A stretch of 64,000 nt of DNA from Bog-159 sp049516155 (GTDB lineage: Bacteria > Acidobacteriota > Terriglobia > Bryobacterales > Bryobacteraceae). Below are positions 1-8,840 of the stretch, piece after piece. Made by a program: the position numbers and the translations under genes. The DNA is taken from positions 62,001-126,000 of the forward strand of contig JBEKTJ010000001.1 of assembly GCA_049516155.1 (NCBI GenBank), read 5' to 3'. The notes beneath the pieces were generated by a model. That model saw nothing but the letters and a program-made list of their open reading frames with translations. It ran no database searches and was not told the DNA's origin. Positions within the stretch are counted from its first letter, which is position 1, and the number at the start of each line of letters is the position of its first letter.

Positions 1-1332
1 GTCAAGAAAGACGCCATCGAATTGGTGGACGAGTTCAAGGGCCGCATCGCCCAGAACCGCCGCTGGCCGGCGGGCCTGCAAACCGCCGTCGAAGCAAAGG
101 AACGTGTGCGACTTAAGGCGCAGGGCCGCATCCTTGGTTCGATTACGGTGCAGAGCCTGGTGGGAATGTATGAGCGGGTTTGCGGTATGACCGGCACCGC
201 AGCCACGCAAGCCAAAGAGTTCCGGCAGGTGTACCAACTCCCCGTAACCGTAATCCCCACAAATCGGCCCGTAATTCGCCGGGATCTCCCTGATGTTGTA
301 TTTGCCGATGCGGAGGCCCGGAGTCGCGCGCTGGTGGAAGAAATTCGCACAATCCACCGGACCGGGCGTCCGATTCTGGTGGGGACGGCCAGCGTCGAGG
401 AATCAGAGGCGCTGAGCCACCGGTTGCAATCGGCCGGTGTGGAGCATTCGGTCTTGAACGCAAAGAACGATGAGGCGGAATCGGAAATTATTGCACAGGC
501 AGGTGCACTCGGCGCGGTTACCGTCTCCACGAACATGGCAGGACGGGGTACCGACATTCTGTTGGGCGGGAATCCGCCGAAAGACCGCGAGAAGGTAGTG
601 GAACTGGGCGGGCTGTACGTGATTGGCACAAATCGCCATGAGGCCAGGCGGATCGACAACCAACTGCGCGGCCGTGCCGGACGGCAGGGAGATCCGGGTA
701 TGTCCCGCTTCTTCATTAGCCTCGACGACGACCTGCTGGTGCGTTTCGGGATTGCGGGGAACCCGGATATCGACAGCGTGCAGCGCACCGCGGAAGGCCA
801 GAACCTGCAGATTCGGGAGACGCTCTGGAAATACGACTGCGCCGCGGAATATCATCGCCGCGAAGTGTACGCCTTACGCCGCGAGATACTGCTATCGCCC
901 GCCTGGAGTCTTCGTTCCATGGCGTCCGAGGAGCAATATTGCGCGCCGGTCGAAGCTATCGGTAAAGATGCCCTGGAACGGGCCGGACGTCAATTGGTTC
1001 TGGCAATCGTCGACGATCTGTGGGCCGACTACCTGGCGAATGTCGCGGCATTGAAGGGCGGCATCCATTGGGCGTCGTGGACTGGCGCCGACCCGCTGCA
1101 CAAGTTTCTGACTGGCGAGCGGGAAATTTACGAGGACTTTCACGCCTGCTTGAAAGAAGAGATCGCCGCCGCGTTGGCGTCCGCCGAGATCCGCGATGGC
1201 GCGATCCATTTTCAGGAAGGAGAACGCTTGGAGCGCGGAGCGACCTGGACCTACGTCTCCACCGATCAGCCCTTTGGAACGCTCGCCGAGCGCATCAAGA
1301 AAGGGATCCAGCGTAAACTCTCCAAGGCATAG
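1..1332 (+). CDS. secA: SecA-type preprotein translocase ATPase, C-terminal part (gene starts before the window)
   Basis: The frame is open from base 1, so the 5' end lies outside the window. SecA is the cytoplasmic ATPase that drives preproteins through SecYEG. The second half of its DEAD-like motor is visible: the end of the preprotein-crosslinking region, the segment 'CGMTGTAATQAKEF', the motif 'TNMAGRGTDILLGGN' (about 532-576) and 'GRAGRQGD' (about 670-693) with the arginine fingers, followed by the helical scaffold start 'EGQNLQIRETLWKYD'. After the scaffold only about 140 residues remain. There is no long C-terminal linker and no Cys-rich zinc-binding SecB-docking tail. That is shorter than housekeeping SecA and suggests an accessory SecA (SecA2-like), though this is not certain without the N-terminus. 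The next gene is convergent, 20 bases downstream. Confidence 0.93.
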   Translation, partial: VKKDAIELVDEFKGRIAQNRRWPAGLQTAVEAKERVRLKAQGRILGSITVQSLVGMYERVCGMTGTAATQAKEFRQVYQLPVTVIPTNRPVIRRDLPDVVFADAEARSRALVEEIRTIHRTGRPILVGTASVEESEALSHRLQSAGVEHSVLNAKNDEAESEIIAQAGALGAVTVSTNMAGRGTDILLGGNPPKDREKVVELGGLYVIGTNRHEARRIDNQLRGRAGRQGDPGMSRFFISLDDDLLVRFGIAGNPDIDSVQRTAEGQNLQIRETLWKYDCAAEYHRREVYALRREILLSPAWSLRSMASEEQYCAPVEAIGKDALERAGRQLVLAIVDDLWADYLANVAALKGGIHWASWTGADPLHKFLTGEREIYEDFHACLKEEIAAALASAEIRDGAIHFQEGERLERGATWTYVSTDQPFGTLAERIKKGIQRKLSKA

Positions 1333-1352
1333 CTGTCCGCGGCGAGACGGTA

Positions 1353-2048
1353 CTACCCAACGCTCGCCAGGGACAGCCGCTGCTTGCACTCTTCCAGCAT
1401 CGCCGCCGTGCGCGTGGCGCCCACCCGGGTCACACCCAGCGCGCGCACCCGCAGCAGCGCGTCCAGGTCGCGCACGCCGCCCGCGGCCTTCACCTGCACA
1501 TAGTCCGGCGAGTGCCGCCGCATCAGCGCCAGATCTTCCATAGTGGCTCCGCCCGTGCCATAGCCGGTGGATGTCTTCACCCAATCGGCCTGCAACTCCC
1601 CGCAGATTTCGCATAGCCGGATCTTTTGCGCATCGCTTAGATAGCAATTCTCGAAAATCACTTTGACCTTCTGGCCATCCTCGTGCGCCGCCTCGATCAC
1701 CGCGCCGACATCCGCGCGTACATAGCTCCAGTCGCCGCTGAGCACTTTGCCGATATTCACTACCATGTCGAGCTCCTGGCAGCCATCCGCGAGCGCCTGA
1801 CGCGCCTCCGCCACCTTGATGGCGGTGGTATGGCCACCATGCGGAAAGCCGATCGTGGTGCTGGCATTCACTCGGCTGCCGCGCAGCGCCTCCGCGCAAC
1901 GCCTCAAGTAATACGGCATGATGCAGACACTGGCCACGTCGTACTCCAACGCCAATTGAATGCCCCGCTCTAAATCGTCCACCGTCAAGGTGGGATTCAG
2001 CAGGGAATGGTCGATCATTTTGGCTATGTCTTGATAGCTGTGGTGCAT
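1353..2048 (-). CDS. deoC: deoxyribose-phosphate aldolase
   Basis: DeoC cleaves 2-deoxy-D-ribose 5-phosphate to glyceraldehyde 3-phosphate and acetaldehyde in deoxynucleoside catabolism. The 231-residue length is normal for the short class I form. Visible active-site features are Asp94 in 'QELDMVVNIG', the Schiff-base lysine Lys158 in 'ADWVKTSTGYGTGGAT', and the second lysine Lys187 in 'VQVKAAGGVRD' before the phosphate-binding glycine-rich turn. The N-terminal 'MIDHSLLNPT' is also typical. The gene stands alone and is convergent with the secA-type gene. No other nucleoside-catabolism gene is nearby. Confidence 0.96.
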   Translation of the reverse strand: MHHSYQDIAKMIDHSLLNPTLTVDDLERGIQLALEYDVASVCIMPYYLRRCAEALRGSRVNASTTIGFPHGGHTTAIKVAEARQALADGCQELDMVVNIGKVLSGDWSYVRADVGAVIEAAHEDGQKVKVIFENCYLSDAQKIRLCEICGELQADWVKTSTGYGTGGATMEDLALMRRHSPDYVQVKAAGGVRDLDALLRVRALGVTRVGATRTAAMLEECKQRLSLASVG

Positions 2049-2252
2049 GATTCAGTGTATCGTGGCGCGTTGTGTGTTCTGGCTCGGCGCGGTCTGGGGA
2101 CCAAAGCCGGCCTCCCGACGTTTGGGCAACTCCCAGGACAACTTCGTGATGATTCCAGTGTATGGCCACTTCAAAAACGTCCGGCTCGCGCACCGGCATC
2201 CGGCTGGTGACCAAGGCCATCGACTCGCATCCTAAAGCGCGAAAATCAAGAG

Positions 2253-3116
2253 ATGGCATTGACGGTTCCAGACCGGCTGGCGGCCAACTGCCGGAAGACG
2301 CCCGGGCGCACGGCATGGCTCGACAGTTTGCCCCAGACCCTGCGAGACCTGGAGCGCCGATGGTCGTTGGTCCTCGGTGCGCCGTTCAACGAGGAGACGA
2401 GTTGCGCGTGGGCGGCAGCGGCGGCGCGCGCGGACGGGACCTCGGCGGTACTGAAACTCGGTATGCCCCACATGGAGGGCGCCCACGAAATCCAGGGGCT
2501 GCGCTTCTGGGACGGAGATCCAACGGTGCGACTCCTTGAGGCCGACGACGATCTCGGCGCCATGCTCATCGAGCGTTGCCAGCCAGGGACCGCGTTGCGC
2601 GAAGTGCCGGAGCCCGAGCAGGACCTGGTAATCGCAAGTCTCCTGCGCCGGCTGTGGCGATCGCCCCCAACTCCGAACGTCTTTCGTCCTTTGGCGGCTC
2701 TGACGGAGTATTGGAGTGGCGAGACCCTATCCGACGTCGAGTTGTGGCCCGACGCAGGGCTGGTTCAAGAAGGCCTCGACCTATTCAAGGAGTTGTCGCG
2801 AACCGCTCCTGCCAAGGTGCTGCTGGCGACCGATCTGCACGCAGGCAACGTCCTTCGGTCGCAGCGGGAGCCGTGGCTCGTCATCGATCCAAAGCCATTC
2901 GTCGGCGATCCAGCCTATGATGCGACGCAGCACCTGTTCAATTGCGTTGCGAGGCTGCGCTCGGATCCGAACGGCATGATCTGGTGCATCGCCGACCTGC
3001 TAGGTGTAGATCGCGAGCGCGTTCGACTGTGGACCTTCGCCCGCTTAGCGGCGGAACCGCGCGACGATTGGAGCGACGACGATTCCATGGCGCTCGCTCG
3101 AGCATTAGCTCCTTAG
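2253..3116 (+). CDS. aminoglycoside/hydroxyurea phosphotransferase-family kinase (APH(6)-like)
   Basis: This 287-residue protein resembles the APH(6)/streptomycin-6-kinase and hydroxyurea phosphotransferase family, which moves the ATP gamma-phosphate to a small hydroxylated molecule. The catalytic loop is 'LATDLHAGNVL', with Asp194 as likely base and Asn199 for metal. The metal-binding aspartate is Asp212 in 'LVIDPKPFVGDPAYDATQHLFNC'. The N-lobe lysine is in 'SAVLKLG'. The ATG at 2253 follows an AAGAG stretch. Such genes in soil bacteria are often uncharacterised housekeeping kinases, so streptomycin resistance should not be assumed. Membership in the fold family is clear; the substrate is unknown. 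Confidence 0.82.
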   Translation: MALTVPDRLAANCRKTPGRTAWLDSLPQTLRDLERRWSLVLGAPFNEETSCAWAAAAARADGTSAVLKLGMPHMEGAHEIQGLRFWDGDPTVRLLEADDDLGAMLIERCQPGTALREVPEPEQDLVIASLLRRLWRSPPTPNVFRPLAALTEYWSGETLSDVELWPDAGLVQEGLDLFKELSRTAPAKVLLATDLHAGNVLRSQREPWLVIDPKPFVGDPAYDATQHLFNCVARLRSDPNGMIWCIADLLGVDRERVRLWTFARLAAEPRDDWSDDDSMALARALAP

Positions 3117-3165
3117 CGACCTGCCTCTCACGACTTTTTCAAATTGTCCGCTCCAACCCCGTCTT

Positions 3166-3580
3166 TCACTCAGGCATCCGCACCGGGATGACTTTGTTCC
3201 CATGGCGGCGGTAGGGAAATCGGAGTCCAGCGTGAAGACCTCTCCGGTCGCGTGAATCTCTGAGAGACGCACCAGGCAGGCGTCGGCAAAGGACATCGGC
3301 CGGTTGCGATAGCGATGCATCAGCGCCCTGATATCCGCATGCCCCTCCTGCATCGCCAGCCCGATGCGAATCACGCCCCTTTCCAGGAGATCAAAAAGCG
3401 CATCGGCATCTCGGCCATCCCGTTTCAAAAGGTATGCGGCTCCGCAAGGACTGGCTCGCAGGTTAGCAGCGGCGGGCGCAGCCACTTCCATTGCTCGACG
3501 GCCCATGCGTGGTGTCTCGCGTCCGCGGCAAGAAAGCTAACCAAGAGGCCAGTATCCAGCAGGCGCGGGCCTTCTTTCAC
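3166..3580 (-). pseudogene. PIN-domain toxin (VapC-like), broken by two frameshifts
   Basis: PIN toxins are small metal-dependent RNases. Read through two single-base gaps, this stretch gives a toxin of about 138 residues. Frame 1 runs from GTG 3580 with 'LLDTGLLVSFLAADARHHAW' to about 3441. Frame 2 continues with 'AAYLLKRDGRDADALFDLLERG' and 'MSFADACLVRL' to 'FTLDSDF' near 3215. A second shift leads into 'YRRHGNKVIPVRMPE' and a stop at 3166. Each break is explained by one missing base. The acidic PIN residues (Asp in 'LLDTG', Asp in 'FADA', Asp in 'TLDSD') survive, spread over frames. The GTG start overlaps the antitoxin stop by four bases (GTGA). Either the toxin is dead or the assembly has two indels here. 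Confidence 0.78.
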
Positions 3581-3819
3581 CGGCCAAAGCCTTTCATGTA
3601 TTCCGGATTCACGGCGAGATCCTCGGGGAGTCCGCGCACGCTGCCGGCCAGATCGCGCGCCAGGTCGTAACAAGAGGGCGCGCCGACTGTAGATTCCCTG
3701 GAGAATCTCTTTGCGAGACTTTCACGCACTAGGGAAGATTTCCTCGTACGTCTGGACTTGGCCTCGTGTTCGAGTTGGGCCAAAAGATCGTCCGACAACT
3801 TCAGTGAAATGGTTTGCAT
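3577..3819 (-). CDS. ribbon-helix-helix (CopG-type) antitoxin
   Basis: The 80-residue protein begins 'MQTISLKLSDDLLAQLEHEA', a beta strand followed by the two helices of a ribbon-helix-helix DNA-binding domain. The rest, 'LARDLAGSVRGLPEDLAVNPEYMKGFGR', is the toxin-neutralising tail typical of antitoxins paired with PIN toxins. It lies directly upstream of, and overlaps by four bases, the PIN-domain remnant at 3166-3580, which is standard VapBC order. It should bind its own promoter and neutralise the toxin. With the toxin frameshifted it may be an orphan. No clear Shine-Dalgarno precedes ATG 3819. Confidence 0.85.
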   Translation of the reverse strand: MQTISLKLSDDLLAQLEHEAKSRRTRKSSLVRESLAKRFSRESTVGAPSCYDLARDLAGSVRGLPEDLAVNPEYMKGFGR

Positions 3820-3879
3820 AAGAATATGGCAATACGCGCCAGCTTTTCGCGCGATACCGAAAGACGCGGAGGTCGCTGG

Positions 3880-5088
3880 TCACTGACGGGATCTCGGCGC
3901 GGCGCGGTTGGACCCGGTGGAGGCATCGCGGTCCCGGCTCCGGCTGGCAGCCAACGCTCCCAACAACACGAAGAACCACGCGCCGATGGCAGGTCTCTGC
4001 TGCAGCGGGTAATCAACCAGGCAATGCAGCCAAACCGAGAGCAGCCCGATGCCCCAAATCGAATTCAACGCCGCCGGAACCGCCATCGCGGCCAGGGATA
4101 AGAGGATCAAAAAGAAGGGCACCCCTCCCTCCACCGCCCACTGCAGCCAATCGTCGTGCGCCTGGTTCACGTAGGTGCCGTCGTCGAAGATCGCGTAATG
4201 CGGATAAGCGCGCGCCCAGTTTCCCAATCCGAAACCCATAGCCGGCCGATCGTGCAGCATGGCCAGTGAGGCGGCCGCCAACTCGCGCCGTCCGGCGAAC
4301 GGATCCACTTGCCAGAGACGCTGCCGCAGCGCCTGCCATCCGGCAACGGCGATAAAGAGCACGGCCATAACGGCAAAGACAGCCAGGCCGCGGGCCACCG
4401 TTCCTGTCGGCGCCAGCCTAAACCGCCAAGCCAGCAGCAGCACCGCAGCCACTTCCATGCACGCCAGCACGGAACCGGTGCGCGAAGCCGACGCCACTAT
4501 CGAAGCGAGCATGGCGCCCGCGAAGGCGTAATTGGCAACCGCTCGTCGGCGGTCGCACAACGCCTGCCACATCGCGATCGGCAGAATCATTTCCAGGAAG
4601 GCGGCAAACTCGTTCCGGTTAACGAACGGGCCCAGCACATCCACCGTAAAGCCGCTCGGAAAGAGCCAGAATATTTTGCCTTCCGAAGTGAAGTTCTGGA
4701 GCGTGGATAGCACCGCGAGAGCCGCGCCGAAATACACCGCGAAACTCAGGAACCAGTGCCACGCGGCGGATTGTTGGAATAGCTGCAGCGCCAGAAAGAA
4801 CAGCGCCAGCCAGGTGGCCCAATTCAGTACGGCATTCGCCGTTCCCCAACGATAAACCGTCCTCTGCGCGGCGAGTTGCAGCAGGCCCCAAACCGGTGCG
4901 GCCACTAGCGGCGCCAGCCACAGGCTTCCGTGTACTGGCGATGGATTCCGCCACTGTCCGGCGGCCCAGACGGCCACGAACACAAAAACCGCGCACTGCG
5001 CCAAGCCCCACGCCCAGCGCTGGCCGATCCAGATCGTGAGGATCGCATAGCTCAACAACGCCGCCAGTGCGGCTGCCGCGCGGGTCAC
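3880..5088 (-). CDS. O-antigen ligase/polymerase-like polytopic membrane protein
   Basis: A protein of about 402 residues with roughly ten hydrophobic segments. It has the Wzy_C/WaaL-type signature: a periplasmic loop with 'GRRELAAASLAMLHDRPAMGFG', then 'YVNQAHDDWLQWAVEGG', and 'HCLVDYPLQQRP' near the C-terminus. Such proteins join or polymerise sugar chains in the outer-membrane assembly pathway. The open frame extends to 5226, but GTG 5088 overlaps the stop of the upstream TPR gene by four bases (GTGA) and directly precedes the first hydrophobic helix, so I chose it. Pairing with a TPR protein is common for orphan ligase-like proteins, including protein O-glycosyltransferases. The substrate cannot be told from sequence. 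Confidence 0.82.
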   Translation of the reverse strand: MTRAAAALAALLSYAILTIWIGQRWAWGLAQCAVFVFVAVWAAGQWRNPSPVHGSLWLAPLVAAPVWGLLQLAAQRTVYRWGTANAVLNWATWLALFFLALQLFQQSAAWHWFLSFAVYFGAALAVLSTLQNFTSEGKIFWLFPSGFTVDVLGPFVNRNEFAAFLEMILPIAMWQALCDRRRAVANYAFAGAMLASIVASASRTGSVLACMEVAAVLLLAWRFRLAPTGTVARGLAVFAVMAVLFIAVAGWQALRQRLWQVDPFAGRRELAAASLAMLHDRPAMGFGLGNWARAYPHYAIFDDGTYVNQAHDDWLQWAVEGGVPFFLILLSLAAMAVPAALNSIWGIGLLSVWLHCLVDYPLQQRPAIGAWFFVLLGALAASRSRDRDASTGSNRAAPRSRQ

Positions 5089-6320
5089 GGCTGTCGCTCC
5101 AGCGACAAATGGCGCAGAGCCAACGAACCTGCGATCCGGGTAGCGCCGGGCAGGCGCAGGCAGGTCAGAGTCAAGCGCAATAGCCCGCTGGCCGGCGTCG
5201 TGAAGGCAAGTTCCACGGGCTTCCAATCAGAGCTCGAAAGCCAAGGCGAAGTGGCTGCCAGATCGGCTCCGGTGCGCCCGTCGAGTACGCTCCAGCGCAA
5301 ACCGCTGGCGGTAGGCAGTTCCGACGTGCGATATTCGAAATGCAAACGATAGCGCGCGCCCGGCGCCACGGGTACGAATTGCCATAACGGCGCCCACGTT
5401 TCCGGTTGATCGCCGCTGAAATCCACCCAGAGGTATCGAGGCGCCGGATTCCGGCCAATTACGATCCCAACCGCCGGCGCCAACCGCCACGCGAAGCCCT
5501 CGCCAACGGATTCCGCCGCGAAACCGCCATCCGTCAGGGGCGCACGGTCCGGGTCCAGCGGCGGATAGGGCACCAGATGCCTGGCGCACAGCGCATTCCA
5601 GACCTCCAGCGCAGCGGATACCGCGCCCGCCTCTATTTCCCGATCGCACCAGACAAGCAGGGTCGCCCGATCCTCACTCGTGGCCAGCCCCGCCAGCTTC
5701 ACGGCAGCCGGTTCGGATACGCCCAGGCGGCCTTGTTGCGTCAGGAACTGGACGTACGCGTCCAGAACCGTGGGACGCTCCGGGATGGCGCGCCCGAGGA
5801 TCAGCCGGGCATCCTGCCGCATGTGCCAGCAAAGCTGGAAAACCGGATTCAGGTCGCCATAGCCGATCCGCAAGGACTCTCTGGCCCACCGCCAGAAGTG
5901 CGCTTCATCGCCGCGGCGGAAATAGTAGTTGGCCAGCGCCCAACGCGGCGCGAACTGGTGGCTGGCGTCCGCCGCCCGTAGCAGACTGCTCTCCGCGGCG
6001 CGCAGATCTCCGCGCATTTCAGCGTCCACGCCCAGCCGCATCCAGGTGTCCGCGTTTCCGGGATCCAGGGTTGCGGCGGCCTCCAACGCCGTTGCAGGAT
6101 CGGCGCTTGCCGCTTGCCGCGCGGCCGCCAACTTCAGGCGGAAGTCCGCATCGCCCGGCGACAGGCGCACGGCGCGCGCCACCGTTTCGGCATCCAAGGC
6201 GCGGGAAAGGTGGTCCGCCCAAGACAGCCGTAGCGTCCAGTAAGCCACGCAGGCCATTCCGAGGATGACGGCCAAAACGAGGATCTTACGTACATGCGCG
6301 CGGCGGAAGATTCCCCGCAT
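5085..6320 (-). CDS. membrane-anchored TPR protein with a C-terminal beta-sandwich-like domain
   Basis: The 411-residue protein has one N-terminal helix ('ILVLAVILGMACVAYWTL', residues 13-30). A helical TPR-like region covers about residues 40-240, for example 'ATLDPGNADTWMRLGVDAEMRGDLRAAESSLLRAA'. A C-terminal half from about residue 265 resembles a carbohydrate-binding jelly roll ('WAPLWQFVPVAPGARYRLHFEYRT', 'WKPVELAFTTPASGLLRLTLTCLR'). It starts directly after the stop of the small membrane protein gene and ends overlapping the ligase-like gene, so the three form one operon. A role in assembling or checking surface polysaccharide is inferred only from the neighbours. Confidence 0.75.
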   Translation of the reverse strand: MRGIFRRAHVRKILVLAVILGMACVAYWTLRLSWADHLSRALDAETVARAVRLSPGDADFRLKLAAARQAASADPATALEAAATLDPGNADTWMRLGVDAEMRGDLRAAESSLLRAADASHQFAPRWALANYYFRRGDEAHFWRWARESLRIGYGDLNPVFQLCWHMRQDARLILGRAIPERPTVLDAYVQFLTQQGRLGVSEPAAVKLAGLATSEDRATLLVWCDREIEAGAVSAALEVWNALCARHLVPYPPLDPDRAPLTDGGFAAESVGEGFAWRLAPAVGIVIGRNPAPRYLWVDFSGDQPETWAPLWQFVPVAPGARYRLHFEYRTSELPTASGLRWSVLDGRTGADLAATSPWLSSSDWKPVELAFTTPASGLLRLTLTCLRLPGATRIAGSLALRHLSLERQP

Positions 6321-6542
6321 CTACGCGTGGTGTGGCGCGTCCTCGGTTCCACCATGCCGGTGAAAACGGTGCACGCATGGGTCGGCCAGATCCCAGCCGG
6401 GAAGCGACGGCGAGAATCCCACGGGCAAGGCCGCTGGCACGCTGCATACATGCCAGTACCAGCGCGCATGAAAAAGATAAACGAAAACTAGAGCGAGGGC
6501 GACGGTACCGCCATAAACCACATACACCAAAACAGTAGACAT
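6321..6542 (-). CDS. small membrane protein of unknown function
   Basis: A 73-residue protein with one N-terminal transmembrane segment ('VLVYVVYGGTVALALVFVYL') followed by 'HARWYWHVCSVPAALPVGF', probably a second short hydrophobic stretch, and a His-rich tail. A good ribosome site, CAGGAG, lies six to seven bases before ATG 6542. Its stop is immediately followed by the ATG of the TPR gene at 6320, so it is the first gene of the three-gene operon reading toward 3880. Function unknown. Confidence 0.6.
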   Translation of the reverse strand: MSTVLVYVVYGGTVALALVFVYLFHARWYWHVCSVPAALPVGFSPSLPGWDLADPCVHRFHRHGGTEDAPHHA

Positions 6543-6598
6543 GGTTCACTCCTGTTTGTATTTTAGCGCGGTAGTGGAGTTTTGGAGCCGATCATGCG

Positions 6599-8803
6599 CT
6601 ATGGCGTAGTGTTGGTCAAGATCGCAATGCTGTCGGAGCCATAGTTCGCCACTGCCAGGTCCGGTTTGCCATCCAAGTTGAAGTCCCCCACGGCTAGTGA
6701 GGTAGCCGCGGATCCCGAAGCGTACATCGACGGTGGCTGAAAAGTGCCGTCGCCGTTGCCCAGCAGGATCGCGGCGCCATTGTAGTTGACCAGCGCCAAG
6801 TCCAGCCTTCCATCTCCGTTGAAGTCCGCTACCGCAATGGATAGAGCTTCGGTTAAAGGGTAGATCGTCGCCGCCGGCTGAAACGTTCCGTCACCGTGGC
6901 CCAGCAGGATTGCAACGAAGTAAACTTCACCTGGGCCATTGGAACCTTCGTTGGCTACGGCCAGATCCAGCTTTCCGTCGCCATTAAAATCCCCAACGGC
7001 TACAAACAGCGCGGCGGGTCCGTCGATTATGGCAGGCGCGCCGGTCGTATAGTTCACCGCCGGCTGGAATGTGCCATCGCCATTTCCCATCAGGATTGAA
7101 GCGCCGTTGGCGACCGCCACCGCGAGGTCAAGCTTCCCGTCGCCATTGAAGTCGCCAATAGCCACCGATGCGGGCACGCTGGGCGCGGAATACATCGCTG
7201 CGGGTTGAAAAGTGCCGTCCCCGTTTCCCAGCAGAATCGAGACAGAATTGGAGGAACTGGATTGGTTGGCCACTGCGAGATCCAGCTTCCCATCTCCATT
7301 GAAGTCGCCCACTGCGACAGAAGTAGGTGTGCTGCCGCCCGAAGCGTAGTGCACCGCGGGCTGCAGGGTGCCATCGCCGTTTCCAAGGAGGACGGAGATG
7401 TTGTCGGCATCGGGGCCACCGGCAACGGCCACATCCAGCTTTCCATCCCCGTTGAGGTCCCCGACGGCTACGGCTACCGGCCGATATCCCACTGAAAATG
7501 CCTTGCGCGGCAAGAAGGCGCCGTTGCCCTCTCCCAACCGCACTGAAACGGCAGCGAAGCCCTCGTCGGCTGTTACCAGATCCGGCTTTCCATCTCCATT
7601 GAAGTCCCCCACAGCGATGGCATAACAGCAATCCCCGGCCTTATCGAAACCGGGATAAGTGGCCGGATGCACGAATTCTCCTTGGCCGTTGCCCAGCATA
7701 ATCGCGACGATGCCGCCACTCAGGTCCACCACCGCCAGGTCGGGCTTTCCATCGCCGTTGAAGTCGCCCACAGCTAGGGATTCGGGACTGCCTCCGGAAT
7801 TGTAGTTGGCGGCAGACTCGAAAGTGCCGTCGCCATTCCCCAGCAGGATTGACACTCCATTAGCGACCGCGACCGCCAGATCCAGCTTGCCATTTCCAGT
7901 TAGATCCCCAACAATTACTTCTCCCGACGGCCAATATGTTATAGCCTCAGATCCCACGGCGTAATTGACGGGTGGCTGGAACGTGCCATCGCCATTACCC
8001 AGCAGAATGGAAATGGCACTATCCGTAACCACAAGGTCCGCTTTTCCGTCGCCATTGAAGTCTCCAACAGCTAAGGAACTAGGCTCGGATCCTATGGCAT
8101 AGTAGACCGCTGGCTGGAGTGTTCCATCGCCCTTGCCCACGAGAATTGAAACGTTTTTGGAACCATAGCCGGCGACTGCGAGATCGGCCTTTCCGTCGCC
8201 ATTGAAGTCGCCCACGGCTACGGCATAAGCTGCACCCGACACTGGGTAGGTCACCGCTGCCCGAAAGGCGCCATCTCCATTGCCCAGCAGGATCGAGACG
8301 GGGCCGTAGCTGGCGACCGCGAGATCCAGTTTGCCATCCCCATTGAAGTCCCCCACGGCCAGAGCGAGAGGTTGGTGCACGCCGGAGTTCAGCGCCGGTC
8401 GAAAAGTGCCGTCGCCGTTGCCCAGCAGGATGGAGATGCTGTCGGAATACTCGTTGGCTACCGCGAGATCCAGCTTGCCGTCCCCGTTGAAGTCGCCTAC
8501 CACCAGGGCGAAAGCCGTATTTCCAACACGATAGTTCACGGCTGGCCGAAATGTGCCATTGCCGTTCCCCAGCAGGATTGAGACCGTATCGTCTTCAGAG
8601 CAGGAACTTGTCACGGCCAAATCAGGCTTGCCATCGCCATTGAAGTCCGCAACGGCCTCCGCCCATGGGCACCCTCCGGCCAGAAGCGCCCTGGGGGCAT
8701 CGAAGGACACCGGTGATACCGGAAACAGCGCTCGGGGCGCCGCAACCGTCAATACCGCGACGGCCCACATGGGGCATCGTCGATTCCACCATCCGCTATA
8801 CAT
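6599..8803 (-). CDS. secreted FG-GAP/VCBS repeat protein (second of a tandem pair)
   Basis: The 734-residue protein has a short N-terminal hydrophobic export segment ('MWAVAVLTVAAPRALF'). It then carries 14 tandem copies of a repeat of about 45 residues of the form 'AVGDFNGDGKxDLAVAN...ILLGNGDGTFxPA'. This is the FG-GAP/VCBS repeat of integrin-like beta-propellers, with the DxNxDGxxD calcium loop in almost every copy. It probably folds into two seven-bladed propellers outside the cell. A GGAGG lies six bases before ATG 8803. The gene begins 37 bases after the stop of its paralogue (8841-11063), with the same AAGGAGG-N-AAGCAATG start region, so the pair is one transcription unit born by duplication. 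Ligand unknown. Confidence 0.88.
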   Translation of the reverse strand: MYSGWWNRRCPMWAVAVLTVAAPRALFPVSPVSFDAPRALLAGGCPWAEAVADFNGDGKPDLAVTSSCSEDDTVSILLGNGNGTFRPAVNYRVGNTAFALVVGDFNGDGKLDLAVANEYSDSISILLGNGDGTFRPALNSGVHQPLALAVGDFNGDGKLDLAVASYGPVSILLGNGDGAFRAAVTYPVSGAAYAVAVGDFNGDGKADLAVAGYGSKNVSILVGKGDGTLQPAVYYAIGSEPSSLAVGDFNGDGKADLVVTDSAISILLGNGDGTFQPPVNYAVGSEAITYWPSGEVIVGDLTGNGKLDLAVAVANGVSILLGNGDGTFESAANYNSGGSPESLAVGDFNGDGKPDLAVVDLSGGIVAIMLGNGQGEFVHPATYPGFDKAGDCCYAIAVGDFNGDGKPDLVTADEGFAAVSVRLGEGNGAFLPRKAFSVGYRPVAVAVGDLNGDGKLDVAVAGGPDADNISVLLGNGDGTLQPAVHYASGGSTPTSVAVGDFNGDGKLDLAVANQSSSSNSVSILLGNGDGTFQPAAMYSAPSVPASVAIGDFNGDGKLDLAVAVANGASILMGNGDGTFQPAVNYTTGAPAIIDGPAALFVAVGDFNGDGKLDLAVANEGSNGPGEVYFVAILLGHGDGTFQPAATIYPLTEALSIAVADFNGDGRLDLALVNYNGAAILLGNGDGTFQPPSMYASGSAATSLAVGDFNLDGKPDLAVANYGSDSIAILTNTTP

Positions 8804-8840
8804 TGCTTGCCTCCTTATGCATTCCGTCCAAACGGTCCCG

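Noticed and set aside
892..2316. Minus-strand frame of 474 codons across deoC and secA
   Set aside because: Overlaps two well-supported genes in other frames.
2253..3116. Clinical-type streptomycin resistance gene
   Set aside because: Only family membership is visible; similar chromosomal kinases are widespread in soil bacteria and no mobile context is present.
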